Positions 48,037 to 56,628 of a DNA stretch of 64,000 nucleotides are shown piece after piece; position 1 is the first letter of the stretch, and every line of letters begins with the position of its first letter. A program made the translations under genes and the position numbers. The notes beneath the pieces were generated by a model. That model had not been told where the DNA came from, ran no database searches, and saw only the letters and a program-made list of their open reading frames with translations. Location of the stretch: positions 5,358,501-5,422,500 of the forward strand of contig NZ_CP157874.1 of NCBI RefSeq assembly GCF_040214835.1, written 5' to 3'. This DNA comes from Pseudomonas asiatica. Lineage in GTDB: Bacteria > Pseudomonadota > Gammaproteobacteria > Pseudomonadales > Pseudomonadaceae.

Positions 48037-48555
48037 ATGAGCCTACCCGATCCAGCCGAACTGATTCGGCAGATGGCCGTCGACCTTCGCGCCCACCTGG
48101 CCCGCCGGGCAATTACCGAACCGCGCTACATCGGCATCCGCACCGGCGGCGTCTGGGTTGCCCAGGCCCTGCAGGAAGCCATGGGCGACACCAGCCCCAT
48201 GGGCACTCTGGACGTGTCGTTCTATCGCGACGACTTCAGCCAGAACGGCCTGCACCCGCAAGTGCGCCCTTCCGAGCTGCCGTTCGAGGTCGAGGGCCAG
48301 CACCTGGTGCTGGTGGATGACGTGCTGATGAGCGGCCGCACGGTGCGCGCCGCGCTCAACGAACTGTTCGATTATGGCCGCCCGGCCAGCGTCACCCTGG
48401 TCTGCCTGCTGGACCTGGATGCCGGCGAACTGCCAATCCGCCCGAATGTACTCGGCGCCACCCTGTCGCTGGCCGCCCATGAACGGGTAAAATTGACCGG
48501 ACCCGCACCGCTCGCTCTCGAGCGCCAGGACCTCGCCTCCGCTTCCGCCCTTTAA
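48037..48555 (+). CDS. pyrR: PyrR, pyr regulator / uracil phosphoribosyltransferase
   Basis: 172 aa from ATG at 48037 with GAGGAG upstream. Phosphoribosyltransferase fold with the PRPP-binding motif [20 protein letters not shown] and the early segment [19 protein letters not shown]. PyrR has uracil phosphoribosyltransferase activity and can regulate pyrimidine genes. It is followed by pyrB 12 nt downstream, as in other pseudomonads. I did not see an obvious attenuator hairpin in its 49-nt leader. Confidence 0.93.
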   Translation: MSLPDPAELIRQMAVDLRAHLARRAITEPRYIGIRTGGVWVAQALQEAMGDTSPMGTLDVSFYRDDFSQNGLHPQVRPSELPFEVEGQHLVLVDDVLMSGRTVRAALNELFDYGRPASVTLVCLLDLDAGELPIRPNVLGATLSLAAHERVKLTGPAPLALERQDLASASAL

Positions 48556-48567
48556 GAGTCCCCCGCG

Positions 48568-49572
48568 ATGACGCCAATCGACGCCAAGCGCCCGCTGCAG
48601 CTCAATGATCAGGGCCAGCTGCGCCACTTCCTCTCGCTCGACGGTTTGCCCCGCGAACTGCTCACCGAGATCCTCGACACCGCCGACTCCTTCCTGGAAG
48701 TCGGTGCCCGGGCCGTGAAGAAAGTCCCGTTGCTGCGCGGCAAGACCGTGTGCAACGTGTTCTTCGAGAACTCCACCCGTACCCGTACCACCTTCGAACT
48801 GGCGGCCCAGCGCCTGTCGGCCGACGTGATCAGCCTGAACGTGTCGACCTCCTCGACCAGCAAGGGCGAGACCCTGTTCGACACCCTGCGCAACCTCGAA
48901 GCCATGGCCGCCGACATGTTCGTGGTGCGTCACTCCGACTCCGGGGCCGCGCACTTCATCGCCGAACACGTGTGCCCGGAAGTTGCCGTGATCAACGGCG
49001 GTGACGGCCGCCATGCGCACCCGACCCAGGGCATGCTCGACATGCTCACCATCCGCCGCCACAAGGGCAGCTTCGAGAACCTGTCGGTGGCCATCGTCGG
49101 CGACATCCTGCACTCGCGCGTGGCCCGCTCCGACATGCTGGCGCTGAAAGCGCTGGGCTGCCCGGACATCCGCGTGATCGGCCCAAAAACCCTGATCCCG
49201 ATCGGTATCGAGCAGTACGGTGTGAAGGTGTACACCGACCTCGCCGAAGGCCTGAAGGATGTCGACGTGGTGATCATGCTGCGCCTGCAGCGTGAGCGCA
49301 TGGCCGGTGGCCTGCTGCCCAGCGAAGGCGAGTTCTACCGCCTGTTCGGCCTGACCACCGCGCGCCTGGCCGGGGCCAAGCCCGACGCCATCGTCATGCA
49401 CCCGGGCCCGATCAACCGTGGCGTGGAAATCGAGTCGGCGGTGGCCGACGGCAAGCACTCGGTGATCCTCAACCAGGTCACCTACGGCATCGCCGTGCGC
49501 ATGGCCGTGCTGTCCATGGCCATGAGCGGGCAGAACGCGCAACGTCAATTCGACCAGGAGAACGCCCAGTGA
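48568..49572 (+). CDS. pyrB: Aspartate carbamoyltransferase catalytic subunit
   Basis: 334 aa, ATG at 48568. Makes carbamoyl-aspartate in pyrimidine synthesis. Carbamoyl-phosphate site [15 protein letters not shown], the [15 protein letters not shown] segment and the aspartate-site loop MLRLQRERM are intact. The long N-terminal extension is that of class A Pseudomonas ATCases, which form dodecamers with the inactive PyrC' chains. The stop overlaps the pyrC' GTG start by 4 nt (GTGA). Confidence 0.95.
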   Translation: MTPIDAKRPLQLNDQGQLRHFLSLDGLPRELLTEILDTADSFLEVGARAVKKVPLLRGKTVCNVFFENSTRTRTTFELAAQRLSADVISLNVSTSSTSKGETLFDTLRNLEAMAADMFVVRHSDSGAAHFIAEHVCPEVAVINGGDGRHAHPTQGMLDMLTIRRHKGSFENLSVAIVGDILHSRVARSDMLALKALGCPDIRVIGPKTLIPIGIEQYGVKVYTDLAEGLKDVDVVIMLRLQRERMAGGLLPSEGEFYRLFGLTTARLAGAKPDAIVMHPGPINRGVEIESAVADGKHSVILNQVTYGIAVRMAVLSMAMSGQNAQRQFDQENAQ

Positions 49573-50840
49573 CCATCAGTATTCTCGGCGCCCGGGTCAT
49601 CGACCCCAACAGCGGCCTGGACCAGGTCACCGACCTGCACCTGGACGGCGGCCGCATTGCCGCCATCGGTGCCGCCCCGGCCGGCTTCAGCGCCAGCCGC
49701 ACGATCCAGGCTGATGGCCTGGTCGCCGCGCCCGGCCTGGTCGACCTCGGCGTGTCCCTGCGCGAGCCGGGCTACAGCCGCAAAGGCAACATCGCCAGTG
49801 AAACCCGTGCCGCCGTCGCTGGCGGTGTCACCAGCCTGTGCTGCCCGCCGCAGACCAAGCCGGTGCTGGACACCTCGGCCGTGGCCGAACTGATCCTCGA
49901 CCGCGCCCGCGAGGCCGCCAACAGCAAGGTCTACCCGATCGGCGCCCTGACCAAGGGCCTGGAAGGCGAGCAACTGGCCGAGCTGGTGGCCCTGCGCGAC
50001 ACCGGCTGCGTGGCCTTCGGCAATGGCCTGAAGGAAATCCCCAACAACCGTACCCTGGCCCGCGCCCTGGAATACGCCGCCACCTTCGACCTGACCGTGG
50101 TGTTCCACTCCCAGGACCGCGACCTGGCCCAGGGTGGCCTGGCCCACGAAGGTGCCATGGCCAGCTTCCTCGGCCTGCCGGGCATTCCGGAAACCGCCGA
50201 GACCGTGGCCCTGGCGCGCAACCTGCTGCTGGTGGAACAGACCGGCGTGCGTGCGCACTTCACCCAGATCACCAGCGCCCGCGGCGCGCGCCTGATCGCC
50301 CAAGCCCAGGCTCTGGGCCTGCCGGTGACCGCCGATGTGGCGCTGTACCAGCTGATCCTCACCGACGAATCGCTGCGCGAGTTCTCCAGCCTGTACCACG
50401 TGCAGCCGCCGCTGCGCACCGCCGCTGACCGCGACGGCCTGCGCGAGGCGGTGAAGTCGGGGGTGATCCAGGCGATTTCCAGCCACCACCAGCCGCACGA
50501 GCGCGACGCCAAGCTGGCCCCGTTCGGCGCCACCGAGCCGGGCATCAGCAGCGTCGAACTGCTGCTGCCGCTGGCCATGACCCTGGTGCAGGACGGCCTG
50601 CTCGACCTGCCAACCTTGCTGGCCCGCCTGAGCAGCGGCCCGGCGGCGGCCCTGCGCCTGCCGGCCGGCGAGCTGAAAGTGGGTGGCGCGGCCGACCTGG
50701 TGCTGTTCGACCCGCAAGCCTCGACCGTGGCCGGCGAGCAGTGGTTCTCGCGCGGCGAGAACTGCCCGTTCATCGGCCACTGCCTGCCAGGTGCGGTGCG
50801 TTATACCTTGGTCGATGGGCATGTCTGCCACGAGGCCTGA
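49569..50840 (+). CDS. pyrC': Non-catalytic dihydroorotase-like subunit PyrC'
   Basis: 423 aa with a GTG start at 49569 that overlaps the pyrB stop. Dihydroorotase-like barrel, but the first zinc motif DxHxHxR reads DLGVSLR (59-65): both histidines are replaced by Gly61 and Ser63. Known from P. putida: an inactive dihydroorotase homologue needed to assemble active aspartate transcarbamoylase with PyrB. The true dihydroorotase must be encoded elsewhere. Confidence 0.93.
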   Translation: MTISILGARVIDPNSGLDQVTDLHLDGGRIAAIGAAPAGFSASRTIQADGLVAAPGLVDLGVSLREPGYSRKGNIASETRAAVAGGVTSLCCPPQTKPVLDTSAVAELILDRAREAANSKVYPIGALTKGLEGEQLAELVALRDTGCVAFGNGLKEIPNNRTLARALEYAATFDLTVVFHSQDRDLAQGGLAHEGAMASFLGLPGIPETAETVALARNLLLVEQTGVRAHFTQITSARGARLIAQAQALGLPVTADVALYQLILTDESLREFSSLYHVQPPLRTAADRDGLREAVKSGVIQAISSHHQPHERDAKLAPFGATEPGISSVELLLPLAMTLVQDGLLDLPTLLARLSSGPAAALRLPAGELKVGGAADLVLFDPQASTVAGEQWFSRGENCPFIGHCLPGAVRYTLVDGHVCHEA

Positions 50841-50859
50841 CAAAGCGCACACTCGCTTT

Positions 50860-50976
50860 GTGTAGGAGCGGCCTTGTGTCGCGATCGGGCCGCAAAGCGG
50901 CCCCAGCTAATCTTGCATGATGCCGAGATCCTGGGGCTGCCTTGCAGCCCTTTCGCGACACAAGGCCGCTCCTGCA
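50860..50976. repeat. REP pair (GCGACACAAGGCCGC type), inverted
   Basis: TGTAGGAGCGGCCTTGTGTC with GGGCCGCAAAGCGGCCC faces GGGGCTGCCTTGCAGCCC with CGCGACACAAGGCCGCTCC. It lies between pyrC' and hslV. Confidence 0.85.
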
Positions 50977-51097
50977 TCGACCGAGTACGGTTAAGAGACC
51001 GAGCCGACCATTCATCCCCCACGGTTGAAATCCTTCCCCCCACCCCCATATGAGTCTGCATCAGGCACTTTCGCCCCGCTGCGTGGAGACTCTCCCC

Positions 51098-51628
51098 TTG
51101 ACCACCATCGTTTCTGTCCGCCGTAACGGCAAAGTCGTCATGGGCGGCGACGGCCAGGTATCCCTCGGCAACACCGTGATGAAAGGCAACGCCAAGAAGG
51201 TGCGCCGCCTGTACCACGGCCAGGTCATCGCGGGCTTCGCCGGCGCCACCGCCGATGCGTTCACCCTGTTCGAGCGCTTTGAAGGCCAGCTCGAGAAACA
51301 TCAGGGCCACCTGGTCCGCGCTGCCGTGGAGCTGGCCAAGGAATGGCGTACCGACCGCTCCCTGAGCCGCCTGGAGGCCATGCTGGCCGTGGCCAACAAG
51401 GACGCCTCCCTGATCATCACCGGCAACGGCGACGTGGTCGAACCCGAAGACGGCCTGATCGCCATGGGTTCCGGCGGCGCCTACGCCCAGGCCGCAGCCC
51501 GCGCCCTGCTGAACAAGACCGACCTCTCGGCCCGTGAAATCGCCGAGACCGCCCTGAACATCGCCGGCGACATCTGCGTGTTCACCAACCACAACCTGAC
51601 CATCGAGGAGCAGGACCTGGCCGACTGA
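51098..51628 (+). CDS. hslV: HslV, proteasome-like peptidase subunit
   Basis: 176 aa with a TTG start at 51098. GGAGA lies 8 nt before it, and translation then yields (M)[19 protein letters not shown], placing the catalytic Thr1 directly after the removable initiator Met, as the family requires. An in-frame ATG at 51050 would add a leader that the mature enzyme cannot have without separate processing. Nucleophile Thr1, Lys33-region ([12 protein letters not shown]) and length match HslV. It forms the HslVU protease with the next gene. Confidence 0.92.
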   Translation: MTTIVSVRRNGKVVMGGDGQVSLGNTVMKGNAKKVRRLYHGQVIAGFAGATADAFTLFERFEGQLEKHQGHLVRAAVELAKEWRTDRSLSRLEAMLAVANKDASLIITGNGDVVEPEDGLIAMGSGGAYAQAAARALLNKTDLSAREIAETALNIAGDICVFTNHNLTIEEQDLAD

Positions 51629-51704
51629 TCAGCTGTTCTGGCGCCTCATCCCGGTGATGGGGTTTTTCCACGCTGATTCATTCCGCCCGAGGACCATTTT
51701 CATC

Positions 51705-53048
51705 ATGTCCATGACCCCCCGCGAGATCGTCCACGAACTCAACCGCCACATCATCGGCCAGGACGACGCCAAGCGCGCCGTGGCCATCGCCCTGCGCAAC
51801 CGCTGGCGGCGCATGCAGCTCCCCGCCGAGCTGCGCGCCGAAGTGACCCCGAAGAACATCCTGATGATCGGCCCTACCGGCGTCGGCAAGACCGAAATCG
51901 CCCGCCGCCTGGCCAAGCTGGCCAACGCGCCGTTCCTCAAGGTCGAAGCCACCAAGTTCACCGAAGTGGGCTACGTGGGCCGCGACGTCGAGTCGATCAT
52001 CCGCGACCTGGCCGATGCCGCGCTGAAGATGCTGCGTGAGCAAGAGATCATCCGCGTGCGCCACCGCGCCGAAGACGCCGCCGAAGACCGCATCCTCGAC
52101 GCCCTGCTGCCACAGGCGCGGGTCAGCAGCTTCGCCGAGGAAGCCGCGCAGACCAGCACCGATTCCAACACCCGCCAGCTGTTCCGCAAGCGCCTGCGCG
52201 AAGGCCAGCTGGACGACAAGGAAATCGAGATCGAAGTGGCCGATGCCGTGGGCGTCGAAATTGCCGCGCCGCCCGGCATGGAAGAAATGACCAACCAGCT
52301 GCAGAGCCTGTTCGCCAACATGGGCAAAGGCAAGCGCAAGGCGCGCAAGCTGAAGGTGAAAGAAGCACTGAAGATGGTTCGCGATGAAGAAGCGAGCCGC
52401 CTGGTCAACGAGGAAGAGCTCAAGGCCAAGGCCTTGGAAGCTGTCGAGCAGCACGGCATCGTGTTCATCGACGAAATCGACAAGGTTGCCAAGCGCGGCA
52501 ACGTTGGCGGCGCCGACGTGTCCCGTGAAGGCGTGCAGCGCGACCTGCTGCCGCTGATCGAAGGCTGCACCGTCAACACCAAGCTGGGCATGGTCAAGAC
52601 CGACCACATCCTGTTCATTGCCTCGGGTGCGTTCCACCTGAGCAAGCCGAGCGACCTGGTGCCCGAGCTGCAAGGCCGCCTGCCGATCCGTGTGGAACTC
52701 AAGGCCCTGACCCCGGAAGACTTCGAGCGCATCCTGCAGGAGCCGCACGCGTCGCTGACCGAACAGTACCAGGCCCTGCTCAAGACCGAAGGCCTGAACA
52801 TCGAGTTCCTCGCCGACGGTATCAAGCGCCTGGCCGAGATTGCCTACCAGGTCAACGAGAAGACCGAGAACATCGGTGCCCGCCGCCTGCATACCCTGCT
52901 CGAGCGTTTGCTCGAAGAGGTGTCGTTCAGCGCTGGCGACCTGGCCAGCACCCATGACGAAGCGCCGATCCAGATCGACGCGGCGTATGTGAACAGCCAC
53001 CTGGGTGAGCTGGCGCAGAACGAAGACCTGTCGCGTTACATCCTGTAA
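51705..53048 (+). CDS. hslU: HslU, ATPase subunit of HslVU
   Basis: 447 aa from ATG at 51705. An AAA+ unfoldase: Walker [16 protein letters not shown], Walker B IVFIDEID, pore-loop region [12 protein letters not shown], and sensor/arginine-finger segment [14 protein letters not shown]. The C-terminus ends SRYIL, close to the usual insertion tail that activates HslV. It starts 76 nt after hslV and is followed by a REP pair. Confidence 0.96.
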   Translation: MSMTPREIVHELNRHIIGQDDAKRAVAIALRNRWRRMQLPAELRAEVTPKNILMIGPTGVGKTEIARRLAKLANAPFLKVEATKFTEVGYVGRDVESIIRDLADAALKMLREQEIIRVRHRAEDAAEDRILDALLPQARVSSFAEEAAQTSTDSNTRQLFRKRLREGQLDDKEIEIEVADAVGVEIAAPPGMEEMTNQLQSLFANMGKGKRKARKLKVKEALKMVRDEEASRLVNEEELKAKALEAVEQHGIVFIDEIDKVAKRGNVGGADVSREGVQRDLLPLIEGCTVNTKLGMVKTDHILFIASGAFHLSKPSDLVPELQGRLPIRVELKALTPEDFERILQEPHASLTEQYQALLKTEGLNIEFLADGIKRLAEIAYQVNEKTENIGARRLHTLLERLLEEVSFSAGDLASTHDEAPIQIDAAYVNSHLGELAQNEDLSRYIL

Positions 53049-53054
53049 GACCGC

Positions 53055-53160
53055 AGGGGGCCGCCTTGCGGCCCATCGCGACACAAGGCCGCTCCTACAG
53101 GGGAACGCGATCTCCTGTAGGAGCGGCCTTGTGTCGCGATGGGCTGCAAAGCAGCCCCCT
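53055..53160. repeat. REP pair (GCGACACAAGGCCGC type), inverted
   Basis: GGGGGCCGCCTTGCGGCCCA with CGCGACACAAGGCCGCTCC faces GTAGGAGCGGCCTTGTGTCG with GGGCTGCAAAGCAGCCCCC. It lies between hslU and the DUF971 gene. Confidence 0.85.
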
Positions 53161-53219
53161 TGCACAATCCCCCGAATCTCCTGAAGCTGTGCACCATCAG
53201 CTCCCGAGAGATTCCGCCC

Positions 53220-53597
53220 ATGGCCCGCCTGCCCACCGCCATCAACCTGCACAAAGCCTCGAAAACCCTCAGCCTCACCTACGCCCCCGGCGAGGTCTAC
53301 CACCTGCCCGCCGAATTCCTGCGCGTGCACTCCCCTTCTGCCGAGGTCCAGGGCCACGGCAACCCCATCCTGCAGTTCGGCAAGATCAACGTCGGCCTCA
53401 GCGGCCTGGAACCTGCCGGCCAATACGCACTGAAACTGACCTTCGACGACGGCCATGACAGCGGCCTGTTCACCTGGGAATACCTCGAGCAGCTGTGCCT
53501 GCGCCAGGAACAGCTGTGGGCCGAGTACCTCGACGAACTGCACAAGGCCGGGAAATCCCGCGACCCTGCCGAGTCGGTGGTCAAACTCATGCTCTAG
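53220..53597 (+). CDS. DUF971 family protein (gamma-butyrobetaine-hydroxylase-like N-terminal domain)
   Basis: 125 aa from ATG at 53220 (AGAGAT upstream); an earlier in-frame ATG lies inside the REP. The opening HKASKTLSLTYAPGEVYHLP and the later LTFDDGHDSGLFTWEYLEQL are the DUF971 signature, an iron-sulfur-trafficking-associated or GBBH N-terminal fold. No catalytic domain is attached. Found downstream of hslVU in many pseudomonads. Function unknown. Confidence 0.85.
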   Translation: MARLPTAINLHKASKTLSLTYAPGEVYHLPAEFLRVHSPSAEVQGHGNPILQFGKINVGLSGLEPAGQYALKLTFDDGHDSGLFTWEYLEQLCLRQEQLWAEYLDELHKAGKSRDPAESVVKLML

Positions 53598-53655
53598 CGC
53601 AAGGCCTGCAGGATTTAGAGCGCATTTTCTAAAATCATCTGTTTGAATGACTTAC

Positions 53656-53679
53656 AGACAGCCCAGTGACGGGCTGTCT
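53656..53679. terminator. Perfect inverted repeat after the DUF971 gene
   Basis: AGACAGCCC and GGGCTGTCT pair over 9 bp with an AGTGAC loop. It lies 59 nt after the stop. No T run follows, so it may be a weak terminator or a protein-binding site at the pha upstream region. Confidence 0.45.
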
Positions 53680-53714
53680 TGCGCATTACATGAAAGTCGG
53701 GTAACCAATGGGGG

Positions 53715-53730
53715 TGGCAAGTTCCCTGCA
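53715..53730 (+). promoter_or_regulatory. Candidate sigma-54 promoter upstream of phaC1
   Basis: TGGCAAGTTCCCTGCA has GG and GC separated by exactly 10 nt (GG 53716-53717, GC 53728-53729), the spacing required for -24/-12 recognition, with one mismatch in each half. A CCTGCA/TGCAGG inverted repeat (53725-53742) overlaps the -12 box. Sigma-54 control of phaC1 has been reported in other Pseudomonas. Use here is inferred. Confidence 0.45.
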
Positions 53731-53795
53731 TCAAATTGCAGGTAGTCAGAGCCCTCGCAGCACCGCTGTTCCTTATCACTGGTCACCCGAGTAGC

Positions 53796-53839
53796 AGTAC
53801 CGGGCTCAGAACTGTGCACCCGCCACAGCAACCGGTACT
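53796..53839 (+). promoter_or_regulatory. Hairpin in the phaC1 5' leader
   Basis: AGTACCGG (53796-53803) pairs perfectly with CCGGTACT (53832-53839), and inside lies a second stem CTGTG/CACAG with a 7-nt loop. The structure ends just before the ribosome-binding region AGGACAACGGAG and the phaC1 ATG at 53866, where an ACGGA box could be bound by RsmA-type regulators. Effect on translation is inferred. Confidence 0.5.
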
Positions 53840-53865
53840 CGTCTCAGGACAACGGAGCGTCGTAG

Positions 53866-55545
53866 ATGAGTAACAAGAACAACGATGAGCTGCAGCGGCA
53901 GGCCTCGGAAAACACCCTGGGGCTGAACCCGGTCATCGGTATCCGCCGCAAAGACCTGTTGAGCTCGGCACGCACCGTGCTGCGCCAGGCCGTGCGCCAA
54001 CCGCTGCACAGCGCCAAACATGTGGCCCACTTTGGCCTGGAGCTGAAGAACGTGCTGCTGGGCAAGTCCAGCCTTGCCCCGGAAAGCGACGACCGCCGCT
54101 TCAATGACCCGGCATGGAGCAACAACCCACTTTACCGCCGCTACCTGCAAACCTATCTGGCCTGGCGCAAGGAGCTGCAGGACTGGATCGGCAACAGCGA
54201 CCTGTCGCCCCAGGACATCAGCCGCGGCCAGTTCGTCATCAACCTGATGACCGAAGCCATGGCTCCGACCAACACCCTGTCCAACCCGGCAGCGGTCAAA
54301 CGCTTTTTCGAAACCGGCGGCAAGAGCCTGCTCGATGGCCTGTCCAACCTGGCCAAGGACCTGGTCAACAACGGTGGCATGCCCAGCCAGGTGAACATGG
54401 ACGCCTTCGAGGTGGGCAAGAACCTGGGCACCAGTGAAGGCGCCGTGGTGTACCGCAACGATGTGCTGGAGCTGATCCAGTACAGCCCCATCACCGAGCA
54501 GGTGCATGCCCGCCCGCTACTGGTGGTGCCGCCGCAAATCAACAAGTTCTACGTATTCGACCTGAGCCCGGAAAAGAGCCTGGCGCGCTACTGCCTGCGC
54601 TCACAGCAGCAGACCTTCATCATCAGCTGGCGCAACCCGACCAAAGCCCAGCGCGAATGGGGCCTGTCCACCTATATCGATGCGCTCAAGGAGGCGGTCG
54701 ACGCGGTGCTGGCGATAACCGGCAGCAAGGACTTGAACATGCTCGGTGCCTGCTCCGGCGGCATCACCTGCACGGCATTGGTCGGCCACTATGCCGCCCT
54801 CGGCGAAAACAAGGTCAATGCCCTGACCCTGCTGGTCAGCGTGCTGGACACCACCATGGACAACCAGGTCGCCCTGTTCGTCGACGAGCAGACTTTGGAG
54901 GCGGCCAAGCGCCACTCCTACCAGGCCGGCGTGCTCGAAGGCAGCGAGATGGCCAAGGTGTTCGCCTGGATGCGCCCCAACGACCTGATCTGGAACTACT
55001 GGGTCAACAACTACCTGCTCGGCAACGAGCCGCCGGTGTTCGACATCCTGTTCTGGAACAACGACACCACGCGCCTGCCGGCCGCCTTCCACGGCGACCT
55101 GATCGAAATGTTCAAGAGCAACCCGCTGACCCGCCCGGACGCCCTGGAGGTTTGCGGCACTCCGATCGACCTGAAACAGGTCAAATGCGACATCTACAGC
55201 CTTGCCGGCACCAACGACCACATCACCCCATGGCAGTCGTGCTACCGCTCGGCGCACCTGTTCGGCGGCAAGATCGAGTTCGTGCTGTCCAACAGCGGCC
55301 ACATCCAGAGCATCCTCAACCCACCAGGCAACCCCAAGGCGCGCTTCATGACCGGCGCCGATCGCCCGGGTGACCCGGTGGCCTGGCAGGAAAACGCCAC
55401 CAAGCATGCCGACTCCTGGTGGCTGCACTGGCAAAGCTGGCTGGGCGAGCGTGCCGGCGAGCTGAAAAAGGCGCCGACCCGCCTGGGCAACCGTGCCTAT
55501 GCCGCTGGCGAGGCATCCCCGGGCACCTACGTTCACGAGCGTTGA
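53866..55545 (+). CDS. phaC1: Class II poly(3-hydroxyalkanoate) synthase 1
   Basis: 559 aa, ATG at 53866. Polymerises medium-chain 3-hydroxyacyl-CoA into PHA at the granule surface. Lipase-like box LGACSGG with nucleophile Cys296; Asp and His of the triad are in SLAGTNDHITPWQS and LSNSGHIQSIL. Length and residues are standard for class II synthases. First gene of phaC1-phaZ-phaC2-phaD, with a possible sigma-54 promoter and a hairpin leader upstream. Confidence 0.97.
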   Translation: MSNKNNDELQRQASENTLGLNPVIGIRRKDLLSSARTVLRQAVRQPLHSAKHVAHFGLELKNVLLGKSSLAPESDDRRFNDPAWSNNPLYRRYLQTYLAWRKELQDWIGNSDLSPQDISRGQFVINLMTEAMAPTNTLSNPAAVKRFFETGGKSLLDGLSNLAKDLVNNGGMPSQVNMDAFEVGKNLGTSEGAVVYRNDVLELIQYSPITEQVHARPLLVVPPQINKFYVFDLSPEKSLARYCLRSQQQTFIISWRNPTKAQREWGLSTYIDALKEAVDAVLAITGSKDLNMLGACSGGITCTALVGHYAALGENKVNALTLLVSVLDTTMDNQVALFVDEQTLEAAKRHSYQAGVLEGSEMAKVFAWMRPNDLIWNYWVNNYLLGNEPPVFDILFWNNDTTRLPAAFHGDLIEMFKSNPLTRPDALEVCGTPIDLKQVKCDIYSLAGTNDHITPWQSCYRSAHLFGGKIEFVLSNSGHIQSILNPPGNPKARFMTGADRPGDPVAWQENATKHADSWWLHWQSWLGERAGELKKAPTRLGNRAYAAGEASPGTYVHER

Positions 55546-55608
55546 GCTGCAGCGCCGTGGCCCCCTGCGGGGCGCCACGGTGTTCATTTCACCCCATGAG
55601 TCACGCGC

Positions 55609-56460
55609 ATGCCGCAACCCTACATCTTCAGGACCGTCGAGCTGGACAACCAGTCCATCCGCACCGCCGTCCGCCCGGGCAAGCCGCACCTGACGCCGTT
55701 GCTGATCTTCAACGGCATCGGCGCCAACCTGGAGCTGGTGTTTCCGTTCATCGAAGCACTGGACCCGGACCTGGAAGTCATCGCCTTCGACGTACCCGGG
55801 GTCGGCGGCTCGTCCACGCCGCGCCACCCGTACCGCTTCCCCGGGTTGGCCAAGCTGACGGCACGCATGCTCGACTACCTCGATTACGGTCAGGTCAATG
55901 CCATCGGCGTGTCGTGGGGCGGCGCCCTGGCCCAGCAGTTCGCCCACGACTACCCCGAGCGCTGCAAGAAGCTGGTGCTGGCCGCCACTGCCGCCGGTGC
56001 GGTGATGGTGCCGGGCAAGCCCAAGGTGCTGTGGATGATGGCCAGCCCACGGCGCTACATACAGCCATCGCATGTCATCCGCATTGCGCCGACGATCTAT
56101 GGCGGCGGCTTCCGGCGTGACCCCGACCTGGCCATGCAGCACGCCGCCAAGGTGCGCTCCGGCGGCAAGATGGGCTACTACTGGCAGCTGTTCGCCGGGC
56201 TCGGCTGGACCAGCATCCACTGGCTGCACAAGATCCAGCAACCGACCCTGGTGCTGGCCGGCGACGACGACCCGCTGATCCCGCTGATCAACATGCGCCT
56301 GCTGGCCTGGCGGATTCCCAATGCCCAGCTACACATTATCGACGACGGTCATTTGTTCCTGATCACCCGGGCCGAGGCCGTCGCCCCGATCATCATGAAG
56401 TTCCTTCAGCAAGAACGACAGCGCGCCGTCATGCACCCTCGCCCGGCTTCGGGTGTGTGA
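55609..56460 (+). CDS. phaZ: Intracellular PHA depolymerase
   Basis: 283 aa, ATG at 55609. Alpha/beta-hydrolase that mobilises intracellular medium-chain PHA. Nucleophile Ser102 in AIGVSWGGALAQQF, the acid in LVLAGDDDPLIPLI and His in HIIDDGHLFLIT. It lies between the two synthases, allowing turnover of the polymer in step with synthesis. A REP pair follows. Confidence 0.97.
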   Translation: MPQPYIFRTVELDNQSIRTAVRPGKPHLTPLLIFNGIGANLELVFPFIEALDPDLEVIAFDVPGVGGSSTPRHPYRFPGLAKLTARMLDYLDYGQVNAIGVSWGGALAQQFAHDYPERCKKLVLAATAAGAVMVPGKPKVLWMMASPRRYIQPSHVIRIAPTIYGGGFRRDPDLAMQHAAKVRSGGKMGYYWQLFAGLGWTSIHWLHKIQQPTLVLAGDDDPLIPLINMRLLAWRIPNAQLHIIDDGHLFLITRAEAVAPIIMKFLQQERQRAVMHPRPASGV

Positions 56461-56473
56461 AGGCGATTTGGGA

Positions 56474-56563
56474 CCCTGTGGGAGCGGGTTCACCCGCGAA
56501 GAAATTAACTCGGTGTATGGCACCGGCTTCGCCGGTGTTCGCGGGTGAACCCGCTCCCACAGA
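56474..56563. repeat. REP pair (GGGTTCACCC type) with CACCGGCTTCGCCGGTG hairpin
   Basis: Inverted CTGTGGGAGCGGGTTCACCC and GGGTGAACCCGCTCCCACAG units enclose GGCACCGGCTTCGCCGGTG, the same composite design as at 19944-20034. It lies between phaZ and phaC2. Confidence 0.85.
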
Positions 56564-56628
56564 GACCCTGCTAGATCAGTGAATATGTTTAGTCATGAGG
56601 CACCAGGTCAGGACGAGGGAGTGTTGCC

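Noticed and set aside
51050..51097. ATG at 51050 as the hslV start
   Set aside because: It would place 16 extra residues before catalytic Thr1. The TTG at 51098 has a proper ribosome-binding site and gives the family's exact N-terminus.
51678..53543. Long minus-strand open frame opposite hslU
   Set aside because: Antisense shadow; hslU carries all AAA+ motifs and the minus frame crosses the REP pair at 53055-53160.
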